A DNA stretch of 63,443 nucleotides from JAJAZB01 sp964244295 (GCA_964244295.1 CAXTIG010000043.1:1-63443); one strand, 5' to 3'; positions 41,686-51,597 are shown, counted from the stretch's first letter. The notes: generated by a model not told the origin, from the sequence alone. Translations and numbers: made by a program.

Positions 41686-44600
41686 TTAGCGGGTAGGAAC
41701 GGCGGCGGCTTTTTCAACCCGTAACACGCCATTCATGATGCTCCAGTGGCCGGGGAAGGTGCAGAAAAACGGGTAGTCGCCGGGCTGGGTGGGGGCGGTA
41801 AATTCGAGCACGGCCTTCTCGCCGGGGTTGACCAGTTTGGTGGCAAACAGCACCTCGGGAATGGACGGCACGTAGTTTTTCTCGGTGCCCTTGGGGTCGC
41901 GGGCCATGGCGTCGGCGGCTTTGCCCAGTTTGTCATTCGAGCCAGGTTTGCAGATGACCAGGTTGTGCTGCATGATGTCGGGGTTTTCGAGCGTGAGCAC
42001 CACCGGCTGACCCGCTTTCACGCTGAGGCGTTTTTTGTCGAACAGCATCTGGTTTTCCACTACCCGCAGGGTTAGTTCCGCCGCGCCCGCCGGGATGGTA
42101 CGGATGGCCCCCGGCTCGGGTTTTTTCAGTTCGAGGGTGGCGTTTTCCAGGTTTCCGGCGAATTCAAACGCGTTGGTGTACGCCCCGGCGTAGGCCCCGA
42201 TGCTGTTTTCGTCGCCCAAATCGCGCTGTACCCGCAGCGGCCCGGTAAGCGGTTTGGCAAACAACGCGGGGGCCTTGCCCCGCCCGGCTTCCTGCCCGTC
42301 GACGCTCAACACGAGGTCGCCGTTGGCGAGGAGGCGGGCCTCCAGGTCGAATTTCTCCGGCAGGGGCCGGGTGGTGGTGGCGGTGTAGGTTTTTCCGGCT
42401 TGCCGGAGGGCCATCGTGAGTTTGCCGCCGTTCACGTAAACCCCGTACCCGGCCTCCGCCCCACCCTGGCCCGCGATGAAGCCTTCGAGGTCGCGCCGCC
42501 CTTTCGTCACCCGGCCTTTCAGGATGATTTCCTTGCCCGTCACGTCGGGGGCCTGCACCATCGTGGCGCGGCGTTGCAGGGCGTAGATTTCCTGACTGAG
42601 GCCCTTCAACAGTTGCTCGCCCAGGCTACCCGCCGCCGGGGCCGGAGCCTTCGCGGCGGCGGCCAGGAAGCCCTCGCGGTGCGTGGCAGCGGCGGCAAAC
42701 AAGGCCCGCGCCAGCCATTCGTCGCCTTTGGCATCGGGGTTAAGCGAGGCCTGGAACAGCGCCGCGCCGAGGGCCTCCGAGGCCGGGAGCGCGGCGGTGG
42801 CCACCATCGCGGTGAGGCGCACGTTGGGGTTGGGGTCTTGAAACAGACCGACTTTCTGAAACAGTTCGCCGGTTTGGGCCGAAGGCGGCAGCACCTCGAT
42901 GGCGGCTTTCCGCACGCCCGCCGCCGGATGGGCGAGAGCTTTCGCCGCCGCCGCCAGCGCTTCGGGGTTGGTTTCGGTCAACACCCCCAGGCCGTGGAGG
43001 GTCCAGAGCGCGTGAACGGCGGGGTTGTTGAGGCCGACGGCGTCCACCGCCGGGTTGGCGATGAGCTTGAACAACTCGGGCGCGACGGCCTTGTTTTTGG
43101 ATTCAACGAGCAGGCGCTGGGCGGTCATGCGCCAGAACAGGTTGTCGTTCTGGAGCGCCGCCAGCAGGGCCGGGGCCTCGGCGCGGCTGAGGTTGAGCGG
43201 CGCGTAGGGTTTGGCCTTTTTGTACACGATGCGGTACACCCGGCCAAAATTCTGGTCGCGCAGGGGGCTGTCGAAGGCGTTGCCCTGACCACGCGGTTGT
43301 TCTTCAAACGGCAGCACCGTGCGCGAGGGGGCCTGGCGCTCGACGAACACGTTGTGCTGGATGATGAAGTTGTACCAGTCGGCCACCCACACGGCCCCGT
43401 CGGGACCGACTTCGGCGTGAACCGGCCCCACCCACTCGTCCGAACTGGCGAGGAGATTCCAGCCGTCTTTTTCGGTGAAACCGGCCCCTTTCGGTTCAAT
43501 CACCGCGTTGTGGATGAGCCGCATGGTGGGTTCGCAGACGAAGGCGATGCGGTTCCAGTATTCTTTTGGGAAACTCCGGGCGGTGTAAAAGTGGTGCCCG
43601 GCGGCGGCGGTGAAGCCCCCCACCACGTCGACCTGCCGGAGGTTGGGGGTCATGGCGTGGGCGTCGTAGTGCCCGTCGATTTTCTGCACCGGCAGCACCG
43701 ACGACCCCGGCAGGGCACGCTGCATCAGGCGGGCGGGCATCGAGTAGTAGGCGCTGTGGGTGTTGTTGGCCGTGGAAATAAACGTGTGGTTGTCTTCGGT
43801 GATGCCCAGTCCCCAGGTGTTGTTGGAGGTGTTGGCCAGAAATTCCACGCCGGTGCCGTCGGGGTTGAGGTGGTACACGCCGGTGCGGAAATTCATCGCC
43901 TTGCCGTCGCGGGTGGTGCCCACGAAACCCGAGCCGACTACGCCCCAGATGCGGTTGTTGAACCCGTAGAGCAGGTTTGAGGGACCGAAGTGGGTATCGG
44001 TTTTTTCCCAGCCCGACATGATGTTTTCCCGGAAATCGGCCTTGTCGTCGCCGTTGGTGTCTTTTAGGAAAACGAAATGCGGGGCCATCGACACCACCAC
44101 GCCGCCGTTGGCGAAAACCATGCTCGTGGGGATGTTGAGCTTGTCAGCGAAGACGGTGAATTTATCCGCCCGGCCGTCGCCGTTGGTGTCTTCGCAAATC
44201 TTGATGCGGTCGTTGGCCGCGCCGTCGGTTTCCAGAAACGTATTCGGGTAATCGACCGATTCGACCACCCAGAGCCGCCCGCGCTCGTCCCAGGCCATCG
44301 CGATGGGGTTGGTGATGTCCGGTTCGGCGGCGAAAAGCTGGATGTCGAAATCGACCGGCACCTGCATCAGTTTTTTCGAGTCGTCGGGCTTGAGGGCCAC
44401 CTGCATTTTCGGCACGAGGTGGCGTTTGGTGTAGTCGCTGATTTGGATGTTGGACGAGGCGTAAATGTCCACGTCGGGGGCCGCGAGCCGGGCGATTTGT
44501 CGCTGCACCGGTTCGCCCAGCGTCCAGCGAATGCCGTTGACGAGGAGTTTTTGAAAACCGGGGTTGGTCCAGGTGCTGTCGTTGTGGCCGTAGGCGGTGT

Positions 44601-45246
44601 AAAAAACCCGGCCTTTTCCCTGGGAACGCACCCAGGTGTACGGCTCGGCGCGACCGCCTTCCTGCCGGGTCATCAGCACGGTCCTGTCGGGGTTAAGGCG
44701 CTGATGGACGTAGGTTTCATCCCAGGACGTGGTGAATTCGGCAAGCCCCTGCATGACCGGGTGTTTCGGATTCACGATTTTCGTGGAAAACGACCCCGTG
44801 CCGTGTGACTTGAACTGCCCGCCCACGGTGTTGATGTACCAATCGGAATTTTTGAAACAACCCGAGGCGGAATGCAGTGGAATCAAGCCCTTGCCGCCCT
44901 CGACAAAACTCTTCATCGCGGCTTCCTGGCTGGGCGAGAGGCTGTCGTGGTTGGCGTAAATCATCAGCGCGTCGTAGCGGCTGAGGTTCTCGGAATTCAA
45001 ATCATTCAGGTCGACGGTGTAGGTCAGGTTGATGCCCGCCTTGAAGAGCATGATGGCCGCCCAGGGACCGTAGCGGCCCGAATCGTGGTGTTTGCTGGTG
45101 TTGCCCAGCAGGAGCACTTCGCCCCGGCGGGCTTCGGGTTGGGCGGATGCGCTCTGTTTCGAGTCACCCGTGGCGGTGGCGAGGCGGTTGGTGCAGCCGT
45201 GGGCTAGCGGGAGAAGGAACAGGAAGAAGAACTTAAATCGTCTCAT
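41686..45246 (-). CDS. Multidomain ThuA / membrane-bound dehydrogenase / HEAT / cupredoxin protein
   Basis: An 1186-residue exported protein, N-terminal lipoprotein-like signal (FFFLFLLPLAHGC). Order of domains: ThuA-like (~40-250, GNTSKHHDSGRYGP), TIGR02604-type beta-propeller dehydrogenase (~300-690, MAWDERGRLWVVESVDYPNT, EVGPDGAVWVADWYNFI), HEAT repeats (~700-880), a concanavalin/lectin-like domain (~930-1065), and a C-terminal cupredoxin (~1075-1180). Copper ligands are visible: His in MQHNLVI, then Cys, His and Met in FFCTFPGHWSIM. Such fusions are typical of Planctomycetes and Bacteroidota; the propeller is thought to oxidise sugars or alcohols with the copper domain accepting electrons. 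The reaction is not established. Confidence 0.85.
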   Translation of the reverse strand: MRRFKFFFLFLLPLAHGCTNRLATATGDSKQSASAQPEARRGEVLLLGNTSKHHDSGRYGPWAAIMLFKAGINLTYTVDLNDLNSENLSRYDALMIYANHDSLSPSQEAAMKSFVEGGKGLIPLHSASGCFKNSDWYINTVGGQFKSHGTGSFSTKIVNPKHPVMQGLAEFTTSWDETYVHQRLNPDRTVLMTRQEGGRAEPYTWVRSQGKGRVFYTAYGHNDSTWTNPGFQKLLVNGIRWTLGEPVQRQIARLAAPDVDIYASSNIQISDYTKRHLVPKMQVALKPDDSKKLMQVPVDFDIQLFAAEPDITNPIAMAWDERGRLWVVESVDYPNTFLETDGAANDRIKICEDTNGDGRADKFTVFADKLNIPTSMVFANGGVVVSMAPHFVFLKDTNGDDKADFRENIMSGWEKTDTHFGPSNLLYGFNNRIWGVVGSGFVGTTRDGKAMNFRTGVYHLNPDGTGVEFLANTSNNTWGLGITEDNHTFISTANNTHSAYYSMPARLMQRALPGSSVLPVQKIDGHYDAHAMTPNLRQVDVVGGFTAAAGHHFYTARSFPKEYWNRIAFVCEPTMRLIHNAVIEPKGAGFTEKDGWNLLASSDEWVGPVHAEVGPDGAVWVADWYNFIIQHNVFVERQAPSRTVLPFEEQPRGQGNAFDSPLRDQNFGRVYRIVYKKAKPYAPLNLSRAEAPALLAALQNDNLFWRMTAQRLLVESKNKAVAPELFKLIANPAVDAVGLNNPAVHALWTLHGLGVLTETNPEALAAAAKALAHPAAGVRKAAIEVLPPSAQTGELFQKVGLFQDPNPNVRLTAMVATAALPASEALGAALFQASLNPDAKGDEWLARALFAAAATHREGFLAAAAKAPAPAAGSLGEQLLKGLSQEIYALQRRATMVQAPDVTGKEIILKGRVTKGRRDLEGFIAGQGGAEAGYGVYVNGGKLTMALRQAGKTYTATTTRPLPEKFDLEARLLANGDLVLSVDGQEAGRGKAPALFAKPLTGPLRVQRDLGDENSIGAYAGAYTNAFEFAGNLENATLELKKPEPGAIRTIPAGAAELTLRVVENQMLFDKKRLSVKAGQPVVLTLENPDIMQHNLVICKPGSNDKLGKAADAMARDPKGTEKNYVPSIPEVLFATKLVNPGEKAVLEFTAPTQPGDYPFFCTFPGHWSIMNGVLRVEKAAAVPTR

Positions 45247-45265
45247 GGTTTGATGTTAATGGCGG

Positions 45266-45350
45266 AGAACCCCACCCAACCCTCCCCTGCTGGGAGGGCT
45301 TAAACTGCCGGAAAAAGCCCTCCCAGCAGGGGAGGGTTGGGTGGGGTTCT
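45266..45350. repeat. Perfect 35-bp inverted repeat
   Basis: Arms 45266-45300 and 45316-45350 (AGAACCCCACCCAACCCTCC and onward) pair without mismatch around 15 nt. It begins 8 nt after the DUF3823 stop and fills the gap to the next gene on the same strand. It is the longest perfect stem in the window. Confidence 0.93.
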
Positions 45351-45358
45351 TCAGGGCA

Positions 45359-46090
45359 TTACTGCAACGTAACCTTCTGCACCGGCGTGTAAAGCATGTC
45401 TTCCACCCCGGCGATTTTTAGACCCACCCGCACGAAAAAATAGTTCTGGGAGGGGACGGTGGCTGCAATGTCGCCGCTGGTGAGGCTGACGCTGTTGAGG
45501 TTGGTGATAGCGGCACCGGCCAGGTTGGTGACGTTCACGCTGTTGCCGGCATCGACAAACTGGGTTTTGTTGACATACAGCGACACGCGCTCGACGGCCT
45601 TGCCGTTCACGGCGTCGGTAATGATTTTTTCGAGCCGCACGCTGCCCGACACCTTCCGGCCCGACACCGTAAACTGCGGGCTGCGAATCATGTAGTACGG
45701 CATCACCTCGATGTCCATCGTCTGGCTGCCGCGTACCGTGACGTCGAGGCTGTCGGGGGTGTTGGCGGCGGTGCGTTTCCACAAAAACGGCCCTTGCCCG
45801 TTGGGTACGGTCAATTTATAATCGCCGTCGAAAAGCAGGGCGGAAAACGTGCCGTCCTGTTCGATGGGGACGCGGATCGAGCTGCGGTTGTTGTAGGCCC
45901 GTTGCCAGAGTTCGAGGAACACCGGGAAATCGGAGTTATTGCCGGGGGCCACGTTGGCGCTTTGCACCAGCAGCGGTTCGCCGTTGTACACGATCCGGCC
46001 TTCAAACGCGGATTTTGGGGGGTCGAAGTTGTCTTTGGCGCAGGAAGCAAGCCCCAGCAGGAGCACCGCCAAAACAGCGTGTAATTTCAT
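45359..46090 (-). CDS. DUF3823-type SusE/F-like lipoprotein
   Basis: A 243-residue lipoprotein (signal MKLHAVLAVLLLGLASC). FEGRIVYNGEPLLVQSANV and FSALLFDGDYKLTVPNGQGPFLW mark the DUF3823 family, found directly after SusD in many utilisation loci, with two Ig-like beta-domains. It is thought to sit on the outer surface and bind glycan with SusCD. It is 29 nt downstream of susD on the same strand. I use ATG 46090, which is followed by the lipobox. Confidence 0.87.
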   Translation of the reverse strand: MKLHAVLAVLLLGLASCAKDNFDPPKSAFEGRIVYNGEPLLVQSANVAPGNNSDFPVFLELWQRAYNNRSSIRVPIEQDGTFSALLFDGDYKLTVPNGQGPFLWKRTAANTPDSLDVTVRGSQTMDIEVMPYYMIRSPQFTVSGRKVSGSVRLEKIITDAVNGKAVERVSLYVNKTQFVDAGNSVNVTNLAGAAITNLNSVSLTSGDIAATVPSQNYFFVRVGLKIAGVEDMLYTPVQKVTLQ

Positions 46091-46119
46091 GGTGAAAGGG
46101 TTTTGAGTGAGTTTTGGGG

Positions 46120-47988
46120 CTACTGATTGGGTTGGCGAACGATGAGCGGGTTGTTGTTGACAATCGCGTCGCTGATGCGGGAGTAGTAATTTCCCAACCG
46201 GAACACGTGGCTCTGCGTGACCCGGCCCGACAGTACTTTCCGAAACACCCACTTGTTGTGGTTGGCCGTGCCGGGGCTGTAAATTTTGTAGGGCCACAGG
46301 CTGTACACGCGGGTGCTGGGTTCGGTGGCTTTGCCGGGGTTGGTGGTCAGGTCGGAGTTGCTGCCGTCCCACTTGACGTGGGCCAGGCGCCAGCGCTTCA
46401 TGTCCCAGAGCAGGTGATTTTCAAACGCCAATTCGACTTTGCGCTCGTGAACGAACCGGTCGAAGGTGAGGTCGGCGGCCGTAAGGGGAATAACCAACCC
46501 CGCCCGTGCCCGCACGGCGTTGAGGTACCCGGCGGCCACGCCGGTTTGCCCCAACTCAAAGGCTGCTTCGGAGGCGTTGAGCAGCACTTCAGCGTAGCGG
46601 TAGCGCACGTTCCAGACTTCGCTTTGCGTGCCGATCTGCCCCGACCCCGTGACGGGGTCGTTGTATTTCCGCATGTAAAATCCGCCCTGCGCCGAGCCGT
46701 CGTACCCTTCGATGGGTCCCGACAAGCCCACCGCCTGCACCGACACGCCATCGACCGCCTTGAGTTGACCTAACTGGTCGCCGGAGAGGATGCTGCCGTT
46801 GCCGAGGATCAGCCCGGCGAAGATGTCGATGGGACGGTTTTTGAAGATGTCCCCCGGCACCAGCACCGTTCCCCGGAGCCGGGCATCGCGTCCGGCAAAC
46901 AGGTCTTCGGGCTTGTCGTAGTAAACGTAGTTGGTGGGCGAGCCGGTGTTGATGGCCAGGGGGGCAAAGGTGTTGTCCAACTTCTCGAACGACTGCACGA
47001 GGTTCAGCGAGGGATTCAACCGGCCTCCCCGTTCACCCTCTTCCGTGATGGCGCGGGGCTGGTTGTCGAGGGCAAAGCCGTGAATTTTGCCACTGGCCAG
47101 CTTGTAATCTTCCACGAAAATGACTTCCGGGTTGTTGGCTTTGTCGAGAAAAATATTGGCAAAATTGGTGGACAAATCCGGTGCTTTCTGGTAGAGCGAG
47201 TACTGCCCGGCGTTGATTAATTCCTGCGCTGCCGCCAGGGCGGTCTGGTAATAGCCGCTGGCTTTGCTGGCCGGAATTCCGATCTCCCCGTTAGACAACG
47301 ATACCGAAGGCGTGTTGACGCCGTACTTGGCAATCGACCCGGCGTAGAGCGCGGCCCTGGTTTTGGATGCCAGGGCCAGGCCGTAGGTGGCGCGTGATTT
47401 TTCGTTGGGCGTTTTGGGCAGAATCGACTTGATCGCCTCGAATTCGCTGATCACGTAATCGTAAATTTCCGATTCTTTCGCCCGTGGTTTGCGCAGGTAG
47501 GCCGCGTCGCCGCTGTAATCGTAGTTGAGCGACTCGGTGATGAGTGGTACCCCGCCCATGCGTTTGACCAATTCAAAATAGGCATTGGCGCGCAGAAACC
47601 GGCCTTCGGCGGCAAACCGGATTTTGTCGGCGGGGGTCAGGGACTTAGCCGCTTCGACCCGCTCAATGAACAGGTTGATCTCGCGGATGTAGCCGTAGTC
47701 CCAGTAATTCCAGTCGTCGTAGCTGTATTCGCGGTTCTGGTGCCGACCGTAATCGCCCGAGGCAAAGGCTTCATCAAAACTGGCGTAGAGGCCGAAGTTG
47801 CCGGGTTCCACCAGGTCGGGAATGCGGTTGTACAACTCGGTGGCTGCCGACAGCACGAGCCGGGGATCGTTGTAGACTTCGTCGACCAGCAGAATATTCG
47901 TCGATTTTACGTCCAGAAACTCCGCGTCGTTTTTGCAGCCTACGGTCAGGAAAAAGACCGATAGGGTAGAAAGAATGTATTTTTTCAT
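46120..47988 (-). CDS. RagB/SusD-family nutrient-binding lipoprotein
   Basis: A 622-residue surface lipoprotein with lipobox VFFLTVGC near residue 18. The SusD N-terminal TPR-like helices (YNRIPDLVEPGNFG, DYGYIREINLFIERV, RANAYFELVKRMGGVPLIT) and C-terminal NAVRARAGL, FVHERKVELAFENHLLWDMKRW are clear. It is the lid of the SusC transporter and binds the glycan. It is 12 nt downstream of susC and followed by a DUF3823 lipoprotein, the normal order. Confidence 0.95.
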   Translation of the reverse strand: MKKYILSTLSVFFLTVGCKNDAEFLDVKSTNILLVDEVYNDPRLVLSAATELYNRIPDLVEPGNFGLYASFDEAFASGDYGRHQNREYSYDDWNYWDYGYIREINLFIERVEAAKSLTPADKIRFAAEGRFLRANAYFELVKRMGGVPLITESLNYDYSGDAAYLRKPRAKESEIYDYVISEFEAIKSILPKTPNEKSRATYGLALASKTRAALYAGSIAKYGVNTPSVSLSNGEIGIPASKASGYYQTALAAAQELINAGQYSLYQKAPDLSTNFANIFLDKANNPEVIFVEDYKLASGKIHGFALDNQPRAITEEGERGGRLNPSLNLVQSFEKLDNTFAPLAINTGSPTNYVYYDKPEDLFAGRDARLRGTVLVPGDIFKNRPIDIFAGLILGNGSILSGDQLGQLKAVDGVSVQAVGLSGPIEGYDGSAQGGFYMRKYNDPVTGSGQIGTQSEVWNVRYRYAEVLLNASEAAFELGQTGVAAGYLNAVRARAGLVIPLTAADLTFDRFVHERKVELAFENHLLWDMKRWRLAHVKWDGSNSDLTTNPGKATEPSTRVYSLWPYKIYSPGTANHNKWVFRKVLSGRVTQSHVFRLGNYYSRISDAIVNNNPLIVRQPNQ

Positions 47989-48000
47989 GTCGGGGTCGGT

Positions 48001-51000
48001 TTAAAGGCTCAGGTTCAATCCGAAGTTCAGCAGCTTGGTCTGGGGGTATTGCAAGCCATTTTCGTCGGTCACTTCGGGGTCGATGCCGTAGGGCCGGGCG
48101 TTGTCGATCGAGAACAGGTTGTACGTGTTGACAAAGACCCGCATTTTCTGGATTTTCACCCGGCTCGTCAGGGCGGTGGGGAGGGTGTAGCCCAGTTCCA
48201 TCGTGCGGTTGCGCAGGTACTTGATGTTGAGTAGCCACCAGGTCGAGTTTTTGTTCAGGTTGCTGTGCCCGCCGTCGTTGTAGCGGAGGGGAATCTCCGT
48301 GCCCGGTATCCATTCGCTGTCGGGGTTGAACGGATCGGCTTGATGCCATCGCTTGTCGAACAGCAAACGCGGCAGGTTGCCGGTGTTCTGGTAGGCATTG
48401 CGTTGCTCAAACTGCCGGTTGATGGCCATCATCGATCCCGCCGAAAAGTCGGCGGCGAAGTCGAAGCCTTTGTAGGCCACCGTGAAGTTGAGACCCCCCG
48501 ACAGGATGGGCGTGCTGCCCGTTCCGTAGCCGATGGGCCGTTCGTCGCGGCTGTTGATGATGCCGTCGCCGTTGACGTCCCGGTAAATCAAATCGCCGGG
48601 GATCATCGTCCGGTTGCCCTGCCCGTCGACGTTGACCGGGTAATTATTGATTTCTTCCCGCGACTGAAACTGCCCCACCACCTCGTAACCCCAGAAGATG
48701 TTGCTCCAGCGGTCTTCGAGCGATTCGCGGTATTGCAGTAGCGAGTTGCCGTACCGGGGATTGTAGGGTTTGATAAACCGGCTGCGGGCGTAAGAAATAT
48801 TGCCCCCAATGGTAAAGCGGACCCCCTGGATGGTACCGTTGTACACCAACGACCCTTCGCCACCCACCACCGCGTCGCGCTCCAGGTTTTCCTGCGGTAG
48901 GGAATAGCCCAGTTCGCTCGGTACAAACACGTCGCTTTTCACGGTGGGCAGGCCGTCGCGGGTGCGCCGGAAATAATCGAGCGTACCGGTGATTTTGTTG
49001 TTGAGCAGCCCAAAATCCAGCCCGATGTCCGTCACGTTGGCGGTCAGCCACGACACCCGGTCGTTGGCAATGCCCCGGTCGCGGGCGGCCACCGTGGTCA
49101 CGCCCGACATGATCCCGACCCCGGTGTTGTAGGAGTAGCCCGGATTGTAGGCAAACGGATCGAGGTCGGCGTTGTTGGGCCGCACGTTGTCGTCGCCCAA
49201 CTGCCCGTAGGAAGCCCGGAGTTTAAGGTCGTTCAACACCCGGCCATCGCCCGTGAACGTTTTGAAGAAAGGTTCTTCGGAAATGCGCCAGGCCGCCGAA
49301 ACCGAGGGGAAGGTGCCCCAGCGGCGGGTGGGCGAGAATTTCCAGGACGCATCGCGCCGGGCGGCCACTTCCAGGAAATACTTGTCGGCGTAGCCATAGT
49401 TGATCCGGCCCACGTAGCCCACCCGTGCCTGCGTAAAATCGCCGTCGGCGTAGGCCACGATGTCGGCAAACTGCATGATGGGCAGGGTGTTGGTTTTAGG
49501 TACGGTGCGGGCCTCCACGTTGCGTTCCCGCCGTAGGAGCCGCTCCGTCAGGGCCAGGGCCGTGATGGTGTGCTTGCCAAAGGTGTTGGTGTAATTAAGC
49601 TGCAACTGCCCGATGTTCTCGTCGATTTTGTTGACCACCCGCTGCCGGTACGGGTTCTGGCTCCCGCCCGTTTTGTTGTACTGCTGCGTCGTCGGGTTGT
49701 AGGTGTAGGTGTCGTAGGTGTACTCAAACACCTCGCGTTGCGAATCGCGGAACATGTAGGAATACAACCCTTTCAGCACCAATCCCTTGAGGGGCGTTTG
49801 GTACTCACCCGTAAACTGGGGCGTGACCGAACTGTACACCTCCGTGAGGTAACCCGACCGCTGGTAGTTGAGGTACCCCCAGTTGGAGGCCGGGTTGCTG
49901 ATGGTGTTGATGTAGTCGGGGTTGTCGTTGGCGTAAGGCCGCTCGCTGGGCCGGTTGCGCAGAATCGCAAACTTGGGCGCTACGTAGTCATCCCCGCCCG
50001 GTACGCCGGGGTTTTTGCGGGTTTCCTGCCGGGCCGCGATGGTCAGACCGACTTTGATCCGGTCCGAAATCCGCGCGTCGATGTTCGACTGGATGTTGGA
50101 GCGGTTGAAGATGAACTGCCGCCCCATCACCGAATTCTGATCCAGCCGGGTGGCCGAGATGTAGTAATTGATCCGGTCCGAGCCACCGCTGGCGCTCAGG
50201 TTGATGTTCGATTGGGGCGAATTGTTCTTGACGATGAAATCGTACCAGTCGAAATTCTGGTAGCCGTATTCGGTTCCGGCTTTGTACTTGTCGAGTTCGG
50301 CTTGGGTGAGGGCCGTCGTGCCGGTCCGGTTGACGTCCGCTTCGGCCTTGCCCAGGTTCCACTCGTAGGCATTGACGACGCGGGGGAAGCGCGTCCAGTT
50401 CTGAAACCCGTAATAGGCATCCAGGTTGATGGTGCTTTGCTGACCAACGGCTCCGCGCTTGGTGGTCACGATGATCACGCCGTTAGCCGCGCGTGATCCG
50501 TAGATCGAGGCCGACGCGTCTTTCAGCACTGTGATGGTTTCCACGTCGTTCGGGGCCAGGTTGTCGAACTGCGATTTGTCTTTCGGTACGCCGTCGATGA
50601 TGAACAGCGGATTGCCCCCCATGTTGCGGATTTGAATATTGGCCGCCGCCCCCGGTCGTCCGTCGGGCTGGCGAAACTGCACGCCGGGGATCTTACCCGC
50701 CAGCGTACCCGTTACGGTGGCCGCGTGAACCCGCCCGATGTCCCGGGCCGTTACGGCGGAAATGGCCCCGGTCAGGGATTCTTTTTTCTGGGTGCCGTAC
50801 CCCACCACGATGACCTCGGCCAGACCCTTGCTGTCTTCGATTAGCGTCAGGTTGATCGTCGTTCGGTCGCCCACGGTGACTTCCTGATTCAGGTAGCCCA
50901 CCGACGAGAACACCAGCACCGAATTCCGGTCCACGACCGCGATCGTGTACGTTCCGTTGGGGGCCGTGGTGGTGCCGCGCTGGGTATCCTTGACTAACAC

Positions 51001-51201
51001 GTTTACGCCGGGCAGGGAGCCGCCTTTCTCGTCCGTTACGGTTCCGCTCACGGAAATATCAACCGGCCTGAGCGTTGTTTTCCCGCCTGGACTGGCGAGT
51101 GGATTCGTTTGGCGGGCGGATGCCATCCGTTGGGCGTAGCCAACGCCGGATGAGCCGCCCAGCAGCATCACCAGGAAGAGGAGTTGTACCGGTTTTTTCA
51201 T
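48001..51201 (-). CDS. SusC/RagA-family TonB-dependent outer-membrane receptor
   Basis: A 1066-residue TonB-linked transporter. It has a signal peptide, an N-terminal carboxypeptidase-like domain (VSGTVTDEKGGSLPGVNVLVKDTQRG), a TonB box region (EVIVVGYGTQKKESLTGAIS), the plug (GVQFRQPDGRPGAAANIQIRN, IIDGVPKD, LKDASASIYGSRAANGVIIV) and a 22-strand barrel ending in F-N-x-L-N-L-S-L. It imports oligosaccharide together with SusD. It begins the carbohydrate locus and is divergent from an AraC regulator 396 bp away. Confidence 0.96.
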   Translation of the reverse strand: MKKPVQLLFLVMLLGGSSGVGYAQRMASARQTNPLASPGGKTTLRPVDISVSGTVTDEKGGSLPGVNVLVKDTQRGTTTAPNGTYTIAVVDRNSVLVFSSVGYLNQEVTVGDRTTINLTLIEDSKGLAEVIVVGYGTQKKESLTGAISAVTARDIGRVHAATVTGTLAGKIPGVQFRQPDGRPGAAANIQIRNMGGNPLFIIDGVPKDKSQFDNLAPNDVETITVLKDASASIYGSRAANGVIIVTTKRGAVGQQSTINLDAYYGFQNWTRFPRVVNAYEWNLGKAEADVNRTGTTALTQAELDKYKAGTEYGYQNFDWYDFIVKNNSPQSNINLSASGGSDRINYYISATRLDQNSVMGRQFIFNRSNIQSNIDARISDRIKVGLTIAARQETRKNPGVPGGDDYVAPKFAILRNRPSERPYANDNPDYINTISNPASNWGYLNYQRSGYLTEVYSSVTPQFTGEYQTPLKGLVLKGLYSYMFRDSQREVFEYTYDTYTYNPTTQQYNKTGGSQNPYRQRVVNKIDENIGQLQLNYTNTFGKHTITALALTERLLRRERNVEARTVPKTNTLPIMQFADIVAYADGDFTQARVGYVGRINYGYADKYFLEVAARRDASWKFSPTRRWGTFPSVSAAWRISEEPFFKTFTGDGRVLNDLKLRASYGQLGDDNVRPNNADLDPFAYNPGYSYNTGVGIMSGVTTVAARDRGIANDRVSWLTANVTDIGLDFGLLNNKITGTLDYFRRTRDGLPTVKSDVFVPSELGYSLPQENLERDAVVGGEGSLVYNGTIQGVRFTIGGNISYARSRFIKPYNPRYGNSLLQYRESLEDRWSNIFWGYEVVGQFQSREEINNYPVNVDGQGNRTMIPGDLIYRDVNGDGIINSRDERPIGYGTGSTPILSGGLNFTVAYKGFDFAADFSAGSMMAINRQFEQRNAYQNTGNLPRLLFDKRWHQADPFNPDSEWIPGTEIPLRYNDGGHSNLNKNSTWWLLNIKYLRNRTMELGYTLPTALTSRVKIQKMRVFVNTYNLFSIDNARPYGIDPEVTDENGLQYPQTKLLNFGLNLSL

Positions 51202-51250
51202 TGGTAATCGGAGGGTTTAGAGTTCTTCCAAAGACAAAGCGTTGCCACGC

Positions 51251-51266
51251 TGTTACGTCGGTAACA
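51251..51266. promoter_or_regulatory. TGTTAC palindrome in the susC/araC gap
   Basis: TGTTAC and GTAACA flank GTCG, a perfect inverted repeat about 50 nt upstream of the susC start. It may be an operator for the locus. The remaining bases of this 396-bp gap show no other repeat apart from the promoter-like box at 51565. Confidence 0.4.
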
Positions 51267-51564
51267 CCAATTCGAATCGAAACGAATGCCTCGCGGCACC
51301 GCTTCTGAACACGTCGGGAAAGGAATCAGGGAAGTCGAACGCTCCGGAGATAGCGGATCCGAATTGAACCAACGTCGGGTAAAAGCGCGCTTTTTTCACC
51401 CAGCCGAAAGTTGCCCGGAGGTAGGGCGTTCGCCCTGAACAGATGGGTTGACCCCTGTTTAGTACTAGTTTTTTGGCTTATTTTACAAAACAAATGTAGC
51501 GGGTCTACTGAGGCTCAACTCTGCCTATTTCGGCGAAATCCAACACAATTTTGACATAACTCGC

Positions 51565-51572
51565 TATGTTTG
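51565..51572 (+). promoter_or_regulatory. -7 box of the AraC regulator gene
   Basis: TATGTTTG matches TAnnTTTG, 25 nt before the ATG at 51598. A TTTTG lies 11 nt upstream, closer than the usual 17-23 nt. Confidence 0.45.
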
Positions 51573-51597
51573 GGAAATATTCTGACAAACGATAGCT

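Noticed and set aside
42400..43980. A 526-codon open frame opposite the giant dehydrogenase gene
   Set aside because: It is antisense to a well-supported gene; its residue make-up (runs of H, G, V, R) is what reverse reading of high-GC codons gives, and it shows no family motif.
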